In this document: in pieces, positions 1 to 7,488 of the stretch
How positions within the stretch are numbered: the stretch's first letter is position 1
How the letters are laid out: every line of letters begins with the position of its first letter
NCBI RefSeq assembly: GCF_013618635.1
Contig: NZ_JABLSJ010000002.1
Span: forward strand, 310,001 to 374,000
Reading direction: 5' to 3'
From: Thalassobacillus sp. CUG 92003
GTDB lineage: Bacteria; Bacillota; Bacilli; Bacillales; Halobacillaceae
DNA: 64,000 bases
Translations under genes and position numbers: made by a program
Notes under the pieces: generated by a model
What the model saw: the letters and a program-made list of their open reading frames with translations, nothing else
Told to the model about the DNA's origin: nothing
The model's database searches: none

Positions 1-146
1 TCACAAAATATAAGCCAACGCCCGCACATAGTTAATCCCTACCAAACAAACCATCAATGCAATCCAGAAACACTTCGGAATTTTTGGGTTTCAAGGGAGG
101 GGTTCCATAACCGGTCCATTAAAACAGACGATTTTTCCGATGCATG
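1..146. other. No supported gene at left edge
   Basis: I see no gene here. On the minus strand one frame reads a short hydrophobic peptide (about positions 1-95) that looks like the tail of a membrane protein. It is closed by a stop codon upstream and has no start codon with a ribosome binding site, so at most it is a remnant. Confidence 0.4.
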
Positions 147-713
147 TTACTCGTACGTTTCTTTTCCCCATATCCGTTTAACGCTTAGTAACGCTTTATC
201 ATCAAATGTTAATTTGTAAACGTCTGGCATTTCGAGTTCTTTCCAAAAAGTGAAATTATAGCGCTCATTAAAGAAATTCATAATGAGAACCATTATATTG
301 CCGTGAGTTCCGATCACAACGTTTTTTCCTCTGAATTTCTCCAATATATTCAACGTGGCAGCGACGCCTCTCTTTTGAGCTTCTAAGTTCGACTCCCCAC
401 CTTCCCAGGAAAAGTTATAATCCTCCCATACTTTTGTAATAGCAGAAGGAAAGTCTTTGACCGGGTCCTTGCTTAACGTACGTTCTTTAAACCCATCTAC
501 AATTGTAATATCTTTGTTTATTTGTTTAGCGATACCTTCCACCGTTTGAATAGCTCGTTTATAAGGACTTGAAACGACATGGTTAATTTGTTCTGAGTTA
601 AATAACCTAGTAACCTTAGCAGCATCATTAAAGCCGTCTTCTGATAATGGTCTCCCTAACTCGTCCGGAGAATATATAGAATGGGCATGTCTCACGAAGT
701 ATAGATTAGTCAT
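147..713 (-). CDS. Histidine phosphatase family protein
   Basis: This 188-aa cytoplasmic protein belongs to the histidine phosphatase (phosphoglycerate mutase-like) superfamily, whose members hydrolyse or transfer phosphate through a phospho-histidine intermediate. The signature RHAHS is at residues 8-12 with His9 as the expected nucleophile. A second conserved histidine lies in the GTHGN motif near residue 137, and an acidic residue lies in the KERTLS stretch near residue 77. The length suits small single-domain members. Its substrate cannot be read from the sequence; metabolite phosphatase is more likely than true glycolytic mutase because of the short length. It stands alone, pointing out of the window's left side, and is followed upstream by a palindromic repeat element rather than an operon partner. 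Confidence 0.85.
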   Translation of the reverse strand: MTNLYFVRHAHSIYSPDELGRPLSEDGFNDAAKVTRLFNSEQINHVVSSPYKRAIQTVEGIAKQINKDITIVDGFKERTLSKDPVKDFPSAITKVWEDYNFSWEGGESNLEAQKRGVAATLNILEKFRGKNVVIGTHGNIMVLIMNFFNERYNFTFWKELEMPDVYKLTFDDKALLSVKRIWGKETYE

Positions 714-816
714 TTACAATCAACTTCTCCCTTACTATTAATGTAATCTACTTTAAATAAATTGTATTTGGCTAAATGCGTTGAGAAGGTATGTTCATTC
801 AATATCAACCAAGTGG

Positions 817-984
817 TTTCGAGAAGCCTATATGGCAAGTGCCGTTGGGGAAGGGTGAGACTCCCGCGGGAGAAGGAGCAAGGCAAGACCTCGGAAGGCG
901 AAGCCTGAGGAGGCTTGCCAGTTCCCCCGCAGGAAAGCGAATCCTTCCCCAACGGCCCTACACCTCCCCAAAAACATCTCGAAA
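817..984. repeat. Bipartite palindromic element, family A
   Basis: An outer inverted repeat TTTCGAGA/TCTCGAAA (817-824 and 977-984) encloses a 14-bp perfect inner inverted repeat GCCGTTGGGGAAGG/CCTTCCCCAACGGC (841-854 and 943-956). The GC-rich core contains GAGACTCC and GCGAAGCCTGAGGAGGCT, motifs shared with the other palindromic elements of the window. Short open frames across it on both strands follow the palindrome and lack ribosome binding sites. Confidence 0.75.
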
Positions 985-999
985 TCGAGGCGAAGCCCC

Positions 1000-1017
1000 C
1001 GTTTCGAGATAAATATC
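1000..1017 (+). repeat. 18-bp sequence repeated at 41969-41986
   Basis: The 18-mer beginning CGTTTCGAGATAAA occurs identically at 41969-41986. Its TTTCGAGA core equals the outer arm of family A and can pair with the right outer arm at 977-984. Confidence 0.6.
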
Positions 1018-1230
1018 CACTTCAAATATCAACAACAAACTTTAAAAAAGCCTTATAACCCTCATTCATACACAGTTAATTGCCAAATACAAATTAATCC
1101 TAATTTGCTTACAACTGGGTTCTCATTATACCAATTGTTTATTAAAAAAACAGATGGGTATTGATTATTGTAATCGGATACTATTCCCTTAACAACAAAC
1201 TTCCACCAAATCATGAGATAGGAGAAGGTA

Positions 1231-2766
1231 ATGAAAAAAGTAACTTCGGTATTTTGGATTACGCTAGCCATTACGTTATTTTCTGTCGTTTGGGGGTCAA
1301 TTGCCCCGAAAAATTTAGAAAGAATTACGGGCAACATCCAATCGTACATCTCGGTCCATTTTGGATGGTATTATCTATTAATTGTTACGCTTTTTGTTGG
1401 ATTTTGCTTATATATGATTTTCAGCCCTTACGGCAAAATGAAATTGGGGAAACCAGAGGACAAGCCGGATTATAGCTATTCCACATGGTTCGCCATGCTG
1501 TTCAGTGCAGGAATGGGTATTGGGCTGGTCTTTTATGGGGCGGCTGCACCAATTCAGCAATATATAACCAATCCGCCTACAGCAGAGTCCGGGACCCCGG
1601 AAGCTCTTGCTGATGCGATGCGGATTACGTTTTTCCATTACGGGGTCCATGCGTGGGGGATTTATGCCATCGTAGCCCTGGTACTAGCTTATTTCAAATT
1701 CCGTCGCGGTGCGCCCGGGTTGATTAGCGCCACGTTAGAGCCGCTGTTCGGTGAGAAAATGAAAGGCCCGTGGGGGATCGTTGTGGATGTTATCGCAGTG
1801 TTTGCCACCATTGTAGGCGTAGCGACCACCCTTGGGTTCGGAGCTGCCCAAATTAATGGAGGCATTACGTACTTGACAGACATCGATGAAGGATTTGGCG
1901 TTCAATTGATCATCATTGCCGTGGTCACTGTGTTGTTCATGGTTTCCGCCTATACAGGTTTGAGTAAAGGGATTAAGTATCTGAGTAACGCAAATATGGG
2001 TTTAGGTGGCCTCTTATTTATATTGATTTTGATAATCGGGCCGACGTTATACATCATGAACATGCTGGTTGATTCACTGGGGTCTTATATTTACACTCTC
2101 CCGAAAGAAAGCTTGCGCATTGCACCGAATAATGAAGAACAGCAAAAATGGGTGAATAACTGGACGGTTTTCTTTTGGGCCTGGTGGATCGCATGGTCGC
2201 CTTTTGTTGGCATTTTTATCGCCCGTGTCTCGAAAGGACGTTCGATTCGGGAGTTTCTATCCGGCGTGCTGCTTGTCCCGTCCATTGTCAGCTTTTTATG
2301 GTTCTCCGCATTTGGAAGCTCGGCGATTGTTAAACAGGATGAAGGAGCTGAACTTGCCAGTCTGGCGCCGGAACAAATGCTGTTTGGGGTTTTTGACCAA
2401 TACCCAATGAGCTTATTATTATCCATTATCGCGCTCATGTTAATTGCGACGTTTTTCATAACATCAGCTGATTCAGCCACATTTGTGTTAGGCATGCAGA
2501 CGACAAACGGCTCCCTTAATCCGCCTAAGATGGTTAAATTCGCATGGGGGATTGCTCAATCAGCAACCGCTGCTGTGCTCCTGTACACTGGTGGTTTACA
2601 AGCCTTACAAAATGCATTAATTTCTGCTGCATTTCCATTTTCACTGATCATGTTGCTTATGGTCTACTCTCTTTATAAGGCTTTACGAACGGATAAAGCA
2701 GAACTGGACCGAGAACGTATGCAGTCCTTGAAAAAACAAATCCAGCAAGAGGAGATTACGGATTAG
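1231..2766 (+). CDS. BCCT family osmolyte transporter
   Basis: This 511-aa inner-membrane protein is a betaine/carnitine/choline transporter, expected to import glycine betaine or a related compatible solute with Na+. It has about 12 hydrophobic segments. The glycine-rich GMGIGLVFYG at residues 94-103 and the tryptophan-rich box (FFWAWWIAWSPF, around 310-325) are family hallmarks; the GMGIG form is typical of Na+-coupled betaine carriers such as OpuD. The C-terminal tail is charged and cytoplasmic (from about residue 485). The start follows GGAGAAGG by 3-4 bases. It is monocistronic, with its own terminator right after the stop. The presence of such a gene fits a halotolerant lifestyle; the exact substrate is inferred. 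Confidence 0.93.
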   Translation: MKKVTSVFWITLAITLFSVVWGSIAPKNLERITGNIQSYISVHFGWYYLLIVTLFVGFCLYMIFSPYGKMKLGKPEDKPDYSYSTWFAMLFSAGMGIGLVFYGAAAPIQQYITNPPTAESGTPEALADAMRITFFHYGVHAWGIYAIVALVLAYFKFRRGAPGLISATLEPLFGEKMKGPWGIVVDVIAVFATIVGVATTLGFGAAQINGGITYLTDIDEGFGVQLIIIAVVTVLFMVSAYTGLSKGIKYLSNANMGLGGLLFILILIIGPTLYIMNMLVDSLGSYIYTLPKESLRIAPNNEEQQKWVNNWTVFFWAWWIAWSPFVGIFIARVSKGRSIREFLSGVLLVPSIVSFLWFSAFGSSAIVKQDEGAELASLAPEQMLFGVFDQYPMSLLLSIIALMLIATFFITSADSATFVLGMQTTNGSLNPPKMVKFAWGIAQSATAAVLLYTGGLQALQNALISAAFPFSLIMLLMVYSLYKALRTDKAELDRERMQSLKKQIQQEEITD

Positions 2767-2797
2767 TCGGCACACTTACTGTGTCGGCTTTTTTTAT
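2765..2797 (+). terminator. Rho-independent terminator of BCCT gene
   Basis: A hairpin (AGTCGGCACAC / CTGTGTCGGCT, with G-U pairs) overlaps the stop codon and is followed by seven T residues. Confidence 0.8.
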
Positions 2798-2910
2798 GCC
2801 CAGCCCCTTAAATACGCCTCTAGGCTTATATGAAAATATATCTCCAGCTCATTATGCAACCTTTCGGGAACGCGTAAGATGAAGATAGATTAAACGAAGG
2901 AGGGAATGAG

Positions 2911-3270
2911 ATGAAGAAATTTCTAATTTTTTTAGCAGGACTTGTGGCTTTAATGGTCCTTCTCGCTAATTTAGGCCCAATGATTCTCCTGGCTGTAGGG
3001 ATATGGCTGTTATATGTCGTGTTCAAGCAGTTTCTTAAAAGTGAATCCACTGCTGGAAAAATCGGCTGGGTTGTTGTCGGCTTGATTGTACTCAGTGTGA
3101 CGATATCGAATATTTACGCTGTGATTGGCGTGGCTGCAGCTTATGTGCTTTACGTCATTTATAAAAAATGGCGCATGGACAAGGCCTCTTCAGTGGACGA
3201 GCCCGCTGAGCCAAGACGTAACGACCCTTTCACGAATTTTGAGAGACAATGGGCAGAATTGAACAAATAA
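2911..3270 (+). CDS. Small membrane protein, lmo0954/LiaI-like
   Basis: This 119-aa protein has an N-terminal hydrophobic region (two segments, residues 4-42) and a second one at about 52-87, then a charged cytoplasmic tail ending in a conserved-looking FERQW segment. It matches the lmo0954-type small membrane proteins that Bacilli encode beside PspA and under LiaR-type control. The likely role is membrane partner or anchor of the PspA homologue encoded 37 bp downstream. The start follows a strong AAGGAGGG. Together with the next gene it forms a liaIH-like unit ahead of liaFSR. Confidence 0.7.
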   Translation: MKKFLIFLAGLVALMVLLANLGPMILLAVGIWLLYVVFKQFLKSESTAGKIGWVVVGLIVLSVTISNIYAVIGVAAAYVLYVIYKKWRMDKASSVDEPAEPRRNDPFTNFERQWAELNK

Positions 3271-3307
3271 TGAAGTGTATCATGACTAAAAAAAGGAGAG
3301 ATACGAA

Positions 3308-3958
3308 ATGGCAAATATATTTACGCGTTTAAAAGACTCGATTACGGCCGATTTTCATGAAGCTCTGGATCAAAAGGAACAACGTAACCCTATCGCCATG
3401 TTGAACCAGTATTTACGAGAAAGTGAGCAAGAAACCGAAAAGGTACGTAAGCTGGTTGAGCGTCAATATCGGCTTAAAGATGAGTTTGGACAGGAATGCC
3501 AGCGGTCAGAAGATATGGCTCAAAAGCGTAAACACCAAGCAGAAATCGCCCGGAAAGCCGGGGAAGAGAATATGTACGAGTTTGCGGTGAAAGAGCAGCA
3601 GGAATATGAAGCGCGAGCTGAGCGGTTGCAAGCATCACGTGTCAATGCAGAGGAGCAGCTCGAAACGTTGGAACATAAGTATGAGGATATGAAGCACAGG
3701 CTGAAGGATATGAGGCTCAAGCGTATGGAATTGATGGGGCGGGAGAACATCGCACGTGCTCACCACCGTATGAACCAGGTCATGGAAGATACATCGGACA
3801 AGCCTTACTCACGGTTTGCAGAGATTGACCGTTACATTGACGATTTAGAGTATAAAGTGAATAGTTCTTACTATCGCAACACATTTGACAGCAAAATGGC
3901 TCATCTTGAAAAAGAGCTGGACAACAAAGAACCCGTTCCAGATCAATCACAATCATGA
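3308..3958 (+). CDS. PspA/IM30 family protein (LiaH-like)
   Basis: This 216-aa protein is almost entirely alpha-helical coiled coil rich in E, K, Q and R (about residues 20-200), with the short N-terminal amphipathic stretch typical of PspA/Vipp1/LiaH (ANIFTRLKDSI). Such proteins are ESCRT-III-like and assemble on the cytoplasmic face of a stressed membrane to stabilise it. It has no signal peptide or membrane segment. It sits directly behind the small membrane protein and in front of LiaF-LiaS-LiaR, the arrangement expected for the LiaR target operon. RBS AAAAGGAGAG precedes the ATG. A terminator follows, so it may be transcribed apart from liaFSR. Confidence 0.88.
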   Translation: MANIFTRLKDSITADFHEALDQKEQRNPIAMLNQYLRESEQETEKVRKLVERQYRLKDEFGQECQRSEDMAQKRKHQAEIARKAGEENMYEFAVKEQQEYEARAERLQASRVNAEEQLETLEHKYEDMKHRLKDMRLKRMELMGRENIARAHHRMNQVMEDTSDKPYSRFAEIDRYIDDLEYKVNSSYYRNTFDSKMAHLEKELDNKEPVPDQSQS

Positions 3959-3963
3959 TATAG

Positions 3964-3992
3964 TAAAAAGGCGCAGTCCTCTGCGTCTTTTT
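3964..3992 (+). terminator. Terminator after pspA/liaH-like gene
   Basis: A short GC hairpin (GGCGCAG TCCT CTGCGTC) sits between A-rich and T-rich flanks 6 bp after the stop codon. Confidence 0.7.
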
Positions 3993-4024
3993 GATAGCTT
4001 AGGGAACTATAAAATTTGGACCTA

Positions 4025-4165
4025 ATAAGCCGCGTCCGACTCCAGCGCCCAGTTCCTCGCGACATACGCAACCAACCCTGCGGAAGGAAAGACCACACCT
4101 TCCTCCTGGTGTTTTGCTTATGCGTGTCGGAGCTCCCGGGGTGCTTGTGCCTTTGTTCTTACATA
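4025..4165. repeat. Structured intergenic repeat upstream of liaF
   Basis: Nested inverted repeats are visible: TCCGAC/GTCGGA (4035-4040, 4126-4131), GACATACGCA against TATGCGTGTC, and GGAAGG/CCTTCC (4082-4087, 4098-4103). The right end (4126-4158) recurs as a shorter copy at 41989-42020, both reading GAGCTCCCGGG followed by GC-TTG-GCCTTT. I recognise this type as a dispersed element of Bacillaceae genomes but cannot name a published family. Confidence 0.6.
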
Positions 4166-4185
4166 AGCGGGAAGGAGGAGATCCT

Positions 4186-4905
4186 GTGTTTCAGCGCATG
4201 TCAACGGATACGTTAAATATGATTATCATCATCGGGGTCATTCTCCTTGTCGTAGAAGTTGCTTTTTTTAATGGCGGCTTGATATTTTCGGTTATGTTTT
4301 CCGGCCTCATGATATATTTTGGATTGAAACGCTACCATCGTTTTTGGGGGAAAGTCCTGTTTTGGATTGGAGCCGTCAGTTTATTTTTTACGGTATTGAA
4401 CATGATTGCCGTTCGATTTGTCCTGATTGCATTGGTGGTCATGTTTCTGCTTAGTTACCAACGATCAAAAACGAATCCTGATCATATTAAACCTGATATA
4501 ACAGAGCCTTCTGAAGCTGTGATTCCGCAAGACCCATTGTTTCGGCAAAAATTTTTCGGCGATCAAAAGACCGATTCAATGCCTTATAAATGGAATGATA
4601 TTAACATTCATGGCGGGTTTGGTGACCGTGTCATCGACTTAAGCAACACCGTCCTGCCTGATGATGAAGCCGTTATATCGATTAGGCATATGATCGGAAA
4701 TATCGAGATACTCGTGCCTTATGAGGTGGAAGTCAGCGTGCACCATAGTGCCTTATTGGGTCGGGTTCGCATTTTTCATCACCAGAAAGAGCGATTATTT
4801 AATCAGCTTGTGTCCTATAAAACGGAACATTACGCTACAGAAAAGCCGAGGGTGAAAATAGTGACGTCCATGGTGTCCGGGGATATTGAGGTGAAGCGGA
4901 TATGA
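4186..4905 (+). CDS. liaF: LiaF, negative regulator of LiaRS
   Basis: The 239-aa membrane protein is the inhibitor of the LiaS kinase in the cell-envelope stress module. Hydrophobic segments occupy roughly residues 9-90 and the C-terminal half is the soluble LiaF domain (IHGGFGDRVIDLSNTVLP and MIGNIEILVPYEVEV stretches). I place the start at GTG 4186, because AAGGAGG at 4172-4178 has ideal 7-base spacing. The upstream in-frame ATG at 4114 would translate the repeat element and is unlikely. The stop overlaps the liaS start as ATGA. The gene is separated from the liaIH-like pair by a terminator and the repeat. Confidence 0.88.
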   Translation: MFQRMSTDTLNMIIIIGVILLVVEVAFFNGGLIFSVMFSGLMIYFGLKRYHRFWGKVLFWIGAVSLFFTVLNMIAVRFVLIALVVMFLLSYQRSKTNPDHIKPDITEPSEAVIPQDPLFRQKFFGDQKTDSMPYKWNDINIHGGFGDRVIDLSNTVLPDDEAVISIRHMIGNIEILVPYEVEVSVHHSALLGRVRIFHHQKERLFNQLVSYKTEHYATEKPRVKIVTSMVSGDIEVKRI

Positions 4906-5951
4906 GCTTACTTCAACGGCAGATGGTCCTTGGATTGTTATGGTTTTTATTTTTTGCGATTGGTTTGTCCATCCTGACCTTTAGTGCGTTCCCTTTAGAC
5001 AATTGGCAGGACTTATGGAGTGTCCACTTATTTGATCTCCCGTTCGCAGCCGTAATTTTAGCGTTTTCCGTGATAGCTGGATTTATCAGCGGCATTTCGT
5101 ACGGTTGGTTTTGGCGTCGCAAACTGCATACGCTGGACCAAAAACTGGAGGACCTTATGAATGGGACCAAATTGGAGCACGATGATATGGAAGTCAACGA
5201 ACTAAGTGAAATCCAGGATCATCTGTTTCAACTGGAAGACAAATTAAAGCAACAGACTGAATTGTCTCAGCGTCTGGCCACGGAACGGGCGAATGAACGC
5301 GAAAAAAGTTTGCAGGAAGTGGTGGCCCAAGAACGGAGTCGATTGGCGAGAGAACTGCATGATTCGGTCAGTCAACAATTGTTTGCGGCATCAATGATGA
5401 TGTCTGCTATTAATGATACTCAGACGGATACCCCTGAAAATCAATCCGTCAATAAACAATTGGCCATGGTGGAAAAGATGATCCATCAATCGCAATTGGA
5501 AATGCGTGCCTTACTTCTGCACTTGCGTCCGGTTGCTTTAAATAATCAATCATTATCCGAAGGTGTCGAGGAGCTGCTTGACGAACTGACACAAAAAGTC
5601 CCCATGACAATTGATTGGAAAGTCGAAGCACTTGAGTTAGATAAAGGCATTGAAGACCAACTATTTAGAATCCTGCAGGAAGCAGTATCGAATACGTTAC
5701 GTCATGCAAAAGCCGATCATTTAACCTTTATGTTAATCGAACGTGATGAGCATGTGATCATGCGTGTTGTGGATGACGGAATAGGATTCAACGTTGAAGA
5801 AGCCAAAGCGAGCTCATACGGATTGCAAAACATGCAAGAGCGGGCAGCAGAGGTCGGTGGTTCGTTAAAGGTTGTCAGCTTGGAAAAAGAAGGGACCCGA
5901 TTGGAAGTGAAGGTTCCTCGTGTAATGAAAGGGGAAGAAAAAGATGATTAA
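4902..5951 (+). CDS. liaS: LiaS sensor histidine kinase
   Basis: This 349-aa kinase has two N-terminal membrane segments (about 10-30 and 46-70) with a short extracytoplasmic loop, as in intramembrane-sensing kinases. A coiled-coil linker (85-145) leads to a HisKA_3 dimerisation domain with the phospho-acceptor His153 in ARELHDSVSQQ. The HATPase_c domain has its N-box at about 255-267 and G-box DDGIGF. It is expected to phosphorylate LiaR under cell-wall antibiotic stress and to be held inactive by LiaF. It overlaps liaF by 4 bases and liaR by 8 bases, indicating translational coupling. Confidence 0.93.
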   Translation: MSLLQRQMVLGLLWFLFFAIGLSILTFSAFPLDNWQDLWSVHLFDLPFAAVILAFSVIAGFISGISYGWFWRRKLHTLDQKLEDLMNGTKLEHDDMEVNELSEIQDHLFQLEDKLKQQTELSQRLATERANEREKSLQEVVAQERSRLARELHDSVSQQLFAASMMMSAINDTQTDTPENQSVNKQLAMVEKMIHQSQLEMRALLLHLRPVALNNQSLSEGVEELLDELTQKVPMTIDWKVEALELDKGIEDQLFRILQEAVSNTLRHAKADHLTFMLIERDEHVIMRVVDDGIGFNVEEAKASSYGLQNMQERAAEVGGSLKVVSLEKEGTRLEVKVPRVMKGEEKDD

Positions 5952-6573
5952 CGTGTTGTTTGCCGATGACCACGAAATGGTGCGCATAGGAGTCTCAGCT
6001 TATTTATCTGCCCAACCTGACATCGAAGTAACAGCTGAAGCAAACGATGGACATGAAGCCGTGAAACTCGCACTGGAAAGTAAACCGGACATTATTCTGA
6101 TGGATTTAGTGATGAAAGAAATGGATGGCATTGAAGCGACCAAAAAAATTGTAGACGCGTGGCCGGAAGCTAAAATCATCATTGTGACGAGTTTTCTTGA
6201 TGATGAAAAAGTTTATCCCGCCTTGGAAGCAGGCGCGACAAGCTATATGTTAAAAACGTCTAAGGCAGAGGAAATCGCTGATGCTATTAGGGCGACCCAT
6301 GAGGGTCAGTCTATTCTCGAGCCCGAAGTGACCGGGAAAATCATGACAAAGATGCGGACGAAACCCGTTCAATATCACCATGAGCACTTGACTGAACGTG
6401 AAATGGAAATCTTGTTATTAATGGCGGAAGGGAAGACCAACCAGGAAATTGCAGAACAGTTATTCATTGCGATGAAAACAGTAAAAGTGCATGTAAGTAA
6501 CATCCTTGGAAAATTAGAAGTTCATGACCGCACTCAAGCCGTCGTATACGCCTTCAAACATAATTTAGTGTGA
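5944..6573 (+). CDS. liaR: LiaR response regulator (NarL/LuxR type)
   Basis: The 209-aa protein has an N-terminal receiver domain with the acidic pair Asp8/Asp9, phospho-acceptor Asp54 in LMDLVM, and conserved Thr/Lys of the signalling face (VTSF, LKTS). A C-terminal LuxR-type helix-turn-helix (about 143-205, LTEREMEILLLMAEG...) follows. As partner of LiaS it should activate the liaIH-like genes and possibly its own operon. The start lies inside the end of liaS. It is the last gene of the unit, closed by a terminator. Confidence 0.93.
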   Translation: MINVLFADDHEMVRIGVSAYLSAQPDIEVTAEANDGHEAVKLALESKPDIILMDLVMKEMDGIEATKKIVDAWPEAKIIIVTSFLDDEKVYPALEAGATSYMLKTSKAEEIADAIRATHEGQSILEPEVTGKIMTKMRTKPVQYHHEHLTEREMEILLLMAEGKTNQEIAEQLFIAMKTVKVHVSNILGKLEVHDRTQAVVYAFKHNLV

Positions 6574-6577
6574 GCGC

Positions 6578-6612
6578 AACCTTGTCTTTCGACGAGGTTT
6601 TTTCTTTTTTAG
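6578..6612 (+). terminator. Terminator of liaFSR
   Basis: The hairpin AACCTTGTC TTTC GACGAGGTT is followed by a long T-rich tract. Confidence 0.85.
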
Positions 6613-6705
6613 AACTATATTATGGTATATATAGAAAGAAAAGTGATGACAGGAAGCATGTTTTTTCCGTGGATTTAGGGAATACAAATAAAGGGAGGGG
6701 TTTTC

Positions 6706-7404
6706 ATGAAGTGGCAAAATAAACTAGCAACTGATTTGAAGTGGGGAACAGAAATTAGTCATCAATCACAAAAAACACGCGTTGCGGCGAAAGTAGCTCA
6801 ATTCGTAAAAGATGGAGATGTCATTGGAGCAGGGTCAGGTTCAACCTCTTTTATAGCGCTGCAGTCGATTGCGAAGCGTATCAAAGAAGAGGACTTGAAT
6901 ATTTCAGCCATCCCAACTTCAAAGGAAGTGGAGATGAATTGCGCTATTCTAGGTGTGCCGACCACCACCCTCATGGCGCACCAGCCCGATTGGGGATTCG
7001 ATGGAGCAGATGAGGTTGATGGGAATAAACGGCTGATCAAAGGTCGAGGGGGTGCCATGCTTGCTGAGAAACTTGTGATGGCAAGCTCGCCGAAGACTTA
7101 TATTTTGGTGGATGAAAGCAAATTTGTTAAGCGTTTAGGCGCATCATTTCCTGTTCCAGTCGAGGTCGATGCGAGAGCCGTCCATTTAGTCGAAGACCGT
7201 TTAAGTCAAATGGAAACCAGTGACATTACGTTAAGAAAAGCAGCAGGGAAGGATGGGCCGGTTATCACTGAAGCAGGTAACCTCATTCTTGATGTCCGGT
7301 TTGACAGCATTGAAGGCGATATGGAAGAACGGCTGGCTGCTATTCCTGGTGTCGTTGAAACGGGTCTTTTCTTTCATTATCCTATAGACGTTTTAACTGA
7401 TTAA
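6706..7404 (+). CDS. rpiA: Ribose-5-phosphate isomerase A
   Basis: This 232-aa cytoplasmic enzyme interconverts ribose 5-phosphate and ribulose 5-phosphate in the non-oxidative pentose phosphate pathway. Family motifs are GSGST (44-48, phosphate loop), the catalytic DGADE (99-103), KGRGGA (112-117) with the AEK that supplies the catalytic Glu (about 121), and DESK (about 136). The protein carries about 15 extra N-terminal residues compared with the E. coli enzyme; the start is supported by AAGGGAGGGG. It is separated by about 85 bp from the next gene, so co-transcription is possible but not shown. Confidence 0.95.
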   Translation: MKWQNKLATDLKWGTEISHQSQKTRVAAKVAQFVKDGDVIGAGSGSTSFIALQSIAKRIKEEDLNISAIPTSKEVEMNCAILGVPTTTLMAHQPDWGFDGADEVDGNKRLIKGRGGAMLAEKLVMASSPKTYILVDESKFVKRLGASFPVPVEVDARAVHLVEDRLSQMETSDITLRKAAGKDGPVITEAGNLILDVRFDSIEGDMEERLAAIPGVVETGLFFHYPIDVLTD

Positions 7405-7488
7405 CGCGTATGGCAGTTGTGATTGGTAACTCATAGCACGAAAAATTCTATAATAATTATAAATCCATGTCATGAAGGGGAAATCATT

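Noticed and set aside
791-1025. Overlapping open frames on both strands near 0.8-1.0 kb
   Set aside because: They lie in the family-A palindrome, have biased composition imposed by the inverted repeat and no ribosome binding site.
2853-2890. ECF-type promoter ahead of the liaI-like gene (GCAAC ... CGTAAG)
   Set aside because: The spacing between the two blocks is about 12 bp, too short for the usual 16-17 bp. A LiaR box was also not identifiable.
4114-4185. N-terminal extension of LiaF from ATG 4114
   Set aside because: It would translate the repeat element; GTG 4186 has a perfect ribosome binding site.
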